Assembly: GCA_050259035.1 (NCBI GenBank)
Contig: JBLMZW010000216.1
Span: forward strand, 1-5,432
Source: JBLMZW01 sp050259035
GTDB lineage: Bacteria; Bacillota; Syntrophomonadia; Syntrophomonadales; DTU052
Length of the DNA: 5,432 bases
Direction of reading: 5' to 3'
Part shown: piece after piece, positions 4,752-5,432 of the stretch
Position numbering within the stretch: the first letter of the stretch is position 1
Layout of the letters: each line of letters begins with the position of its first letter
Translations under genes and position numbers: made by a program
The notes under the pieces: model-generated
Database searches by the model: none
What the model was told of the DNA's origin: nothing
The model's input: the letters and a program-made list of their open reading frames with translations, nothing else

Positions 4752-5432
4752 TTATTTCCAGGCCTTCAGGTACTGAGCCTGCTGGGTCGAAAGTTTATCA
4801 ATTGTAACTCCGATAGCATTCAAACGCAATTTAGCGACCTTTTGATCTATTTCTTCAGGAACGCTGTAAACCAGAGGTTTTAACTGGCCAGCGTTTTCTA
4901 CTACGTGGAGCAGGGAAAGAGCTTGAAGGGAGAAACTAAGATCCATAACCTCCGCAGGATGGCCATCGCCCGCGGCCAGGTTAACCAGCCTACCGTCGGC
5001 CAGAAGATAGACTCTCCGGCCATCATGGAAGGTGAATTCTTCAATATTGTTTTTAATCGTGCGTCTGGCTGAAGTCATATTATAAAGATCGGGCTTACAA
5101 ATCTCAACATCGAAATGTCCTGCGTTAGCCAGCAAGGCCCCATCTTTCATGAGATGGAAATGCTCTTTACGGATAACATCGATATTACCGGTCACTGTTA
5201 TAAAAATATCGCCCAGAGAACAAGCCTCTTTCATAGTCGTAACTGAAAAACCGTCCATTAGTGCCTCGCTGGCCTTGATGGGATCGATTTCCGTAACCAC
5301 AACCCTGGCTCCAAGCCCCCGGGCCCTCATGGAGACCCCCTTGCCGCACCAACCATATCCAGCCACCACAACTGTTTTCCCTGAAACCACCAAATTCGTA
5401 GTGCGCATGATACCATCCCAGACCGATTGACC
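4752..5432 (-). CDS. ahcY: Adenosylhomocysteinase (S-adenosyl-L-homocysteine hydrolase), C-terminal part, gene runs off the right edge
   Basis: This cytoplasmic NAD-dependent enzyme reversibly splits S-adenosylhomocysteine into adenosine and homocysteine, removing the inhibitory product of SAM-dependent methylation. The visible 226 residues are a little over half of a typical bacterial protein of about 410-430. The frame stays open to the window end, where GQSVWDGIMR continues the family sequence YGTGQS-WDGI-R. The ATG at 5408 is therefore internal, not the start. VVVAGYGWCGKGVSMRARGLGA is the NAD-binding Rossmann glycine motif (GYGWCGKG). Further family motifs are VVVTEIDPIKASEALMDGF, IFITVTGN, LANAGHFDVEI, DGRRVYLLADGRLVNLAAGDGHP and MDLSFSLQALS. 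The C-terminus ends in a YLKAW-like tail, as usual. The gene is convergent with the kinase gene, with only three bases between the stop codons. No truncation or frameshift is seen in the visible part. Confidence 0.96.
   Translation of the reverse strand, partial: GQSVWDGIMRTTNLVVSGKTVVVAGYGWCGKGVSMRARGLGARVVVTEIDPIKASEALMDGFSVTTMKEACSLGDIFITVTGNIDVIRKEHFHLMKDGALLANAGHFDVEICKPDLYNMTSARRTIKNNIEEFTFHDGRRVYLLADGRLVNLAAGDGHPAEVMDLSFSLQALSLLHVVENAGQLKPLVYSVPEEIDQKVAKLRLNAIGVTIDKLSTQQAQYLKAWK

Noticed and set aside
4759..4784. CAGGC/GCCTG inverted repeat at the end of ahcY as a shared bidirectional terminator
   Set aside because: It is only five pairs within coding sequence, with a long loop and no T-run on either side.
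5149..5430. 93-residue plus-strand frame opposite ahcY
   Set aside because: It is a shadow of the strongly conserved NAD-binding region of adenosylhomocysteinase.

Overview
The window looks like part of the chromosome of an endospore-forming anaerobic Firmicute of the class Clostridia. The reasons are a SpoIIP sporulation hydrolase, strong GGAGG-type ribosome binding sites with some TTG starts, a soluble PAS-type sporulation-like histidine kinase, and a tungstate-type ABC transporter under a molybdenum/tungsten cofactor riboswitch. A syntrophic or acetogenic lineage (for example Syntrophomonadaceae) would fit, but the genus is a guess.

Layout. Bases 31-960 (minus) encode a short membrane-anchored SpoIIP protein that starts at TTG. 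A divergent AT-rich gap follows, holding a possible sigma-H-like or sigma-A promoter near 1170-1200. At about 1213-1322 on the plus strand is a well-formed Moco/Tuco riboswitch, followed at once by an intrinsic terminator (1325-1358). The transcript then runs through about 140 nt of further inverted repeats to a permease gene (tupB-like, best start TTG at 1503) and an ABC ATPase gene (tupC-like, 2189-2920). No substrate-binding protein gene (tupA) is present between the riboswitch and the permease. Bases 2921-3248 are a gap with no convincing gene. It contains a perfect Spo0A-box-like word, a 30-codon coding-like remnant and a possible 20-residue Asn/Gln-rich ORF. Bases 3249-4748 (plus) encode a 499-residue soluble PAS-PAS-HisKA-HATPase protein. 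Three bases after its stop comes the convergent end of ahcY (adenosylhomocysteinase), which runs off the right edge on the minus strand.

How it fits together. The riboswitch probably lowers transport of tungstate (or molybdate) when the finished pterin cofactor is abundant. The terminator sits directly behind the aptamer, and an alternative pairing that could serve as antiterminator is visible. SpoIIP, the kinase and the 0A-like box point to sporulation, and AhcY belongs to the methyl cycle; no functional link between these and the transporter is evident.

The most notable observation is in the kinase. The phosphoacceptor histidine of the HisKA box is replaced by asparagine (N294), while the ATP-binding boxes are intact. 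This suggests a pseudokinase, a phosphatase-only protein, or a recent single-base loss. The second is the extended tup leader: a 9-nt stretch in the riboswitch P2 loop is perfectly complementary to one arm of a hairpin beyond the terminator.
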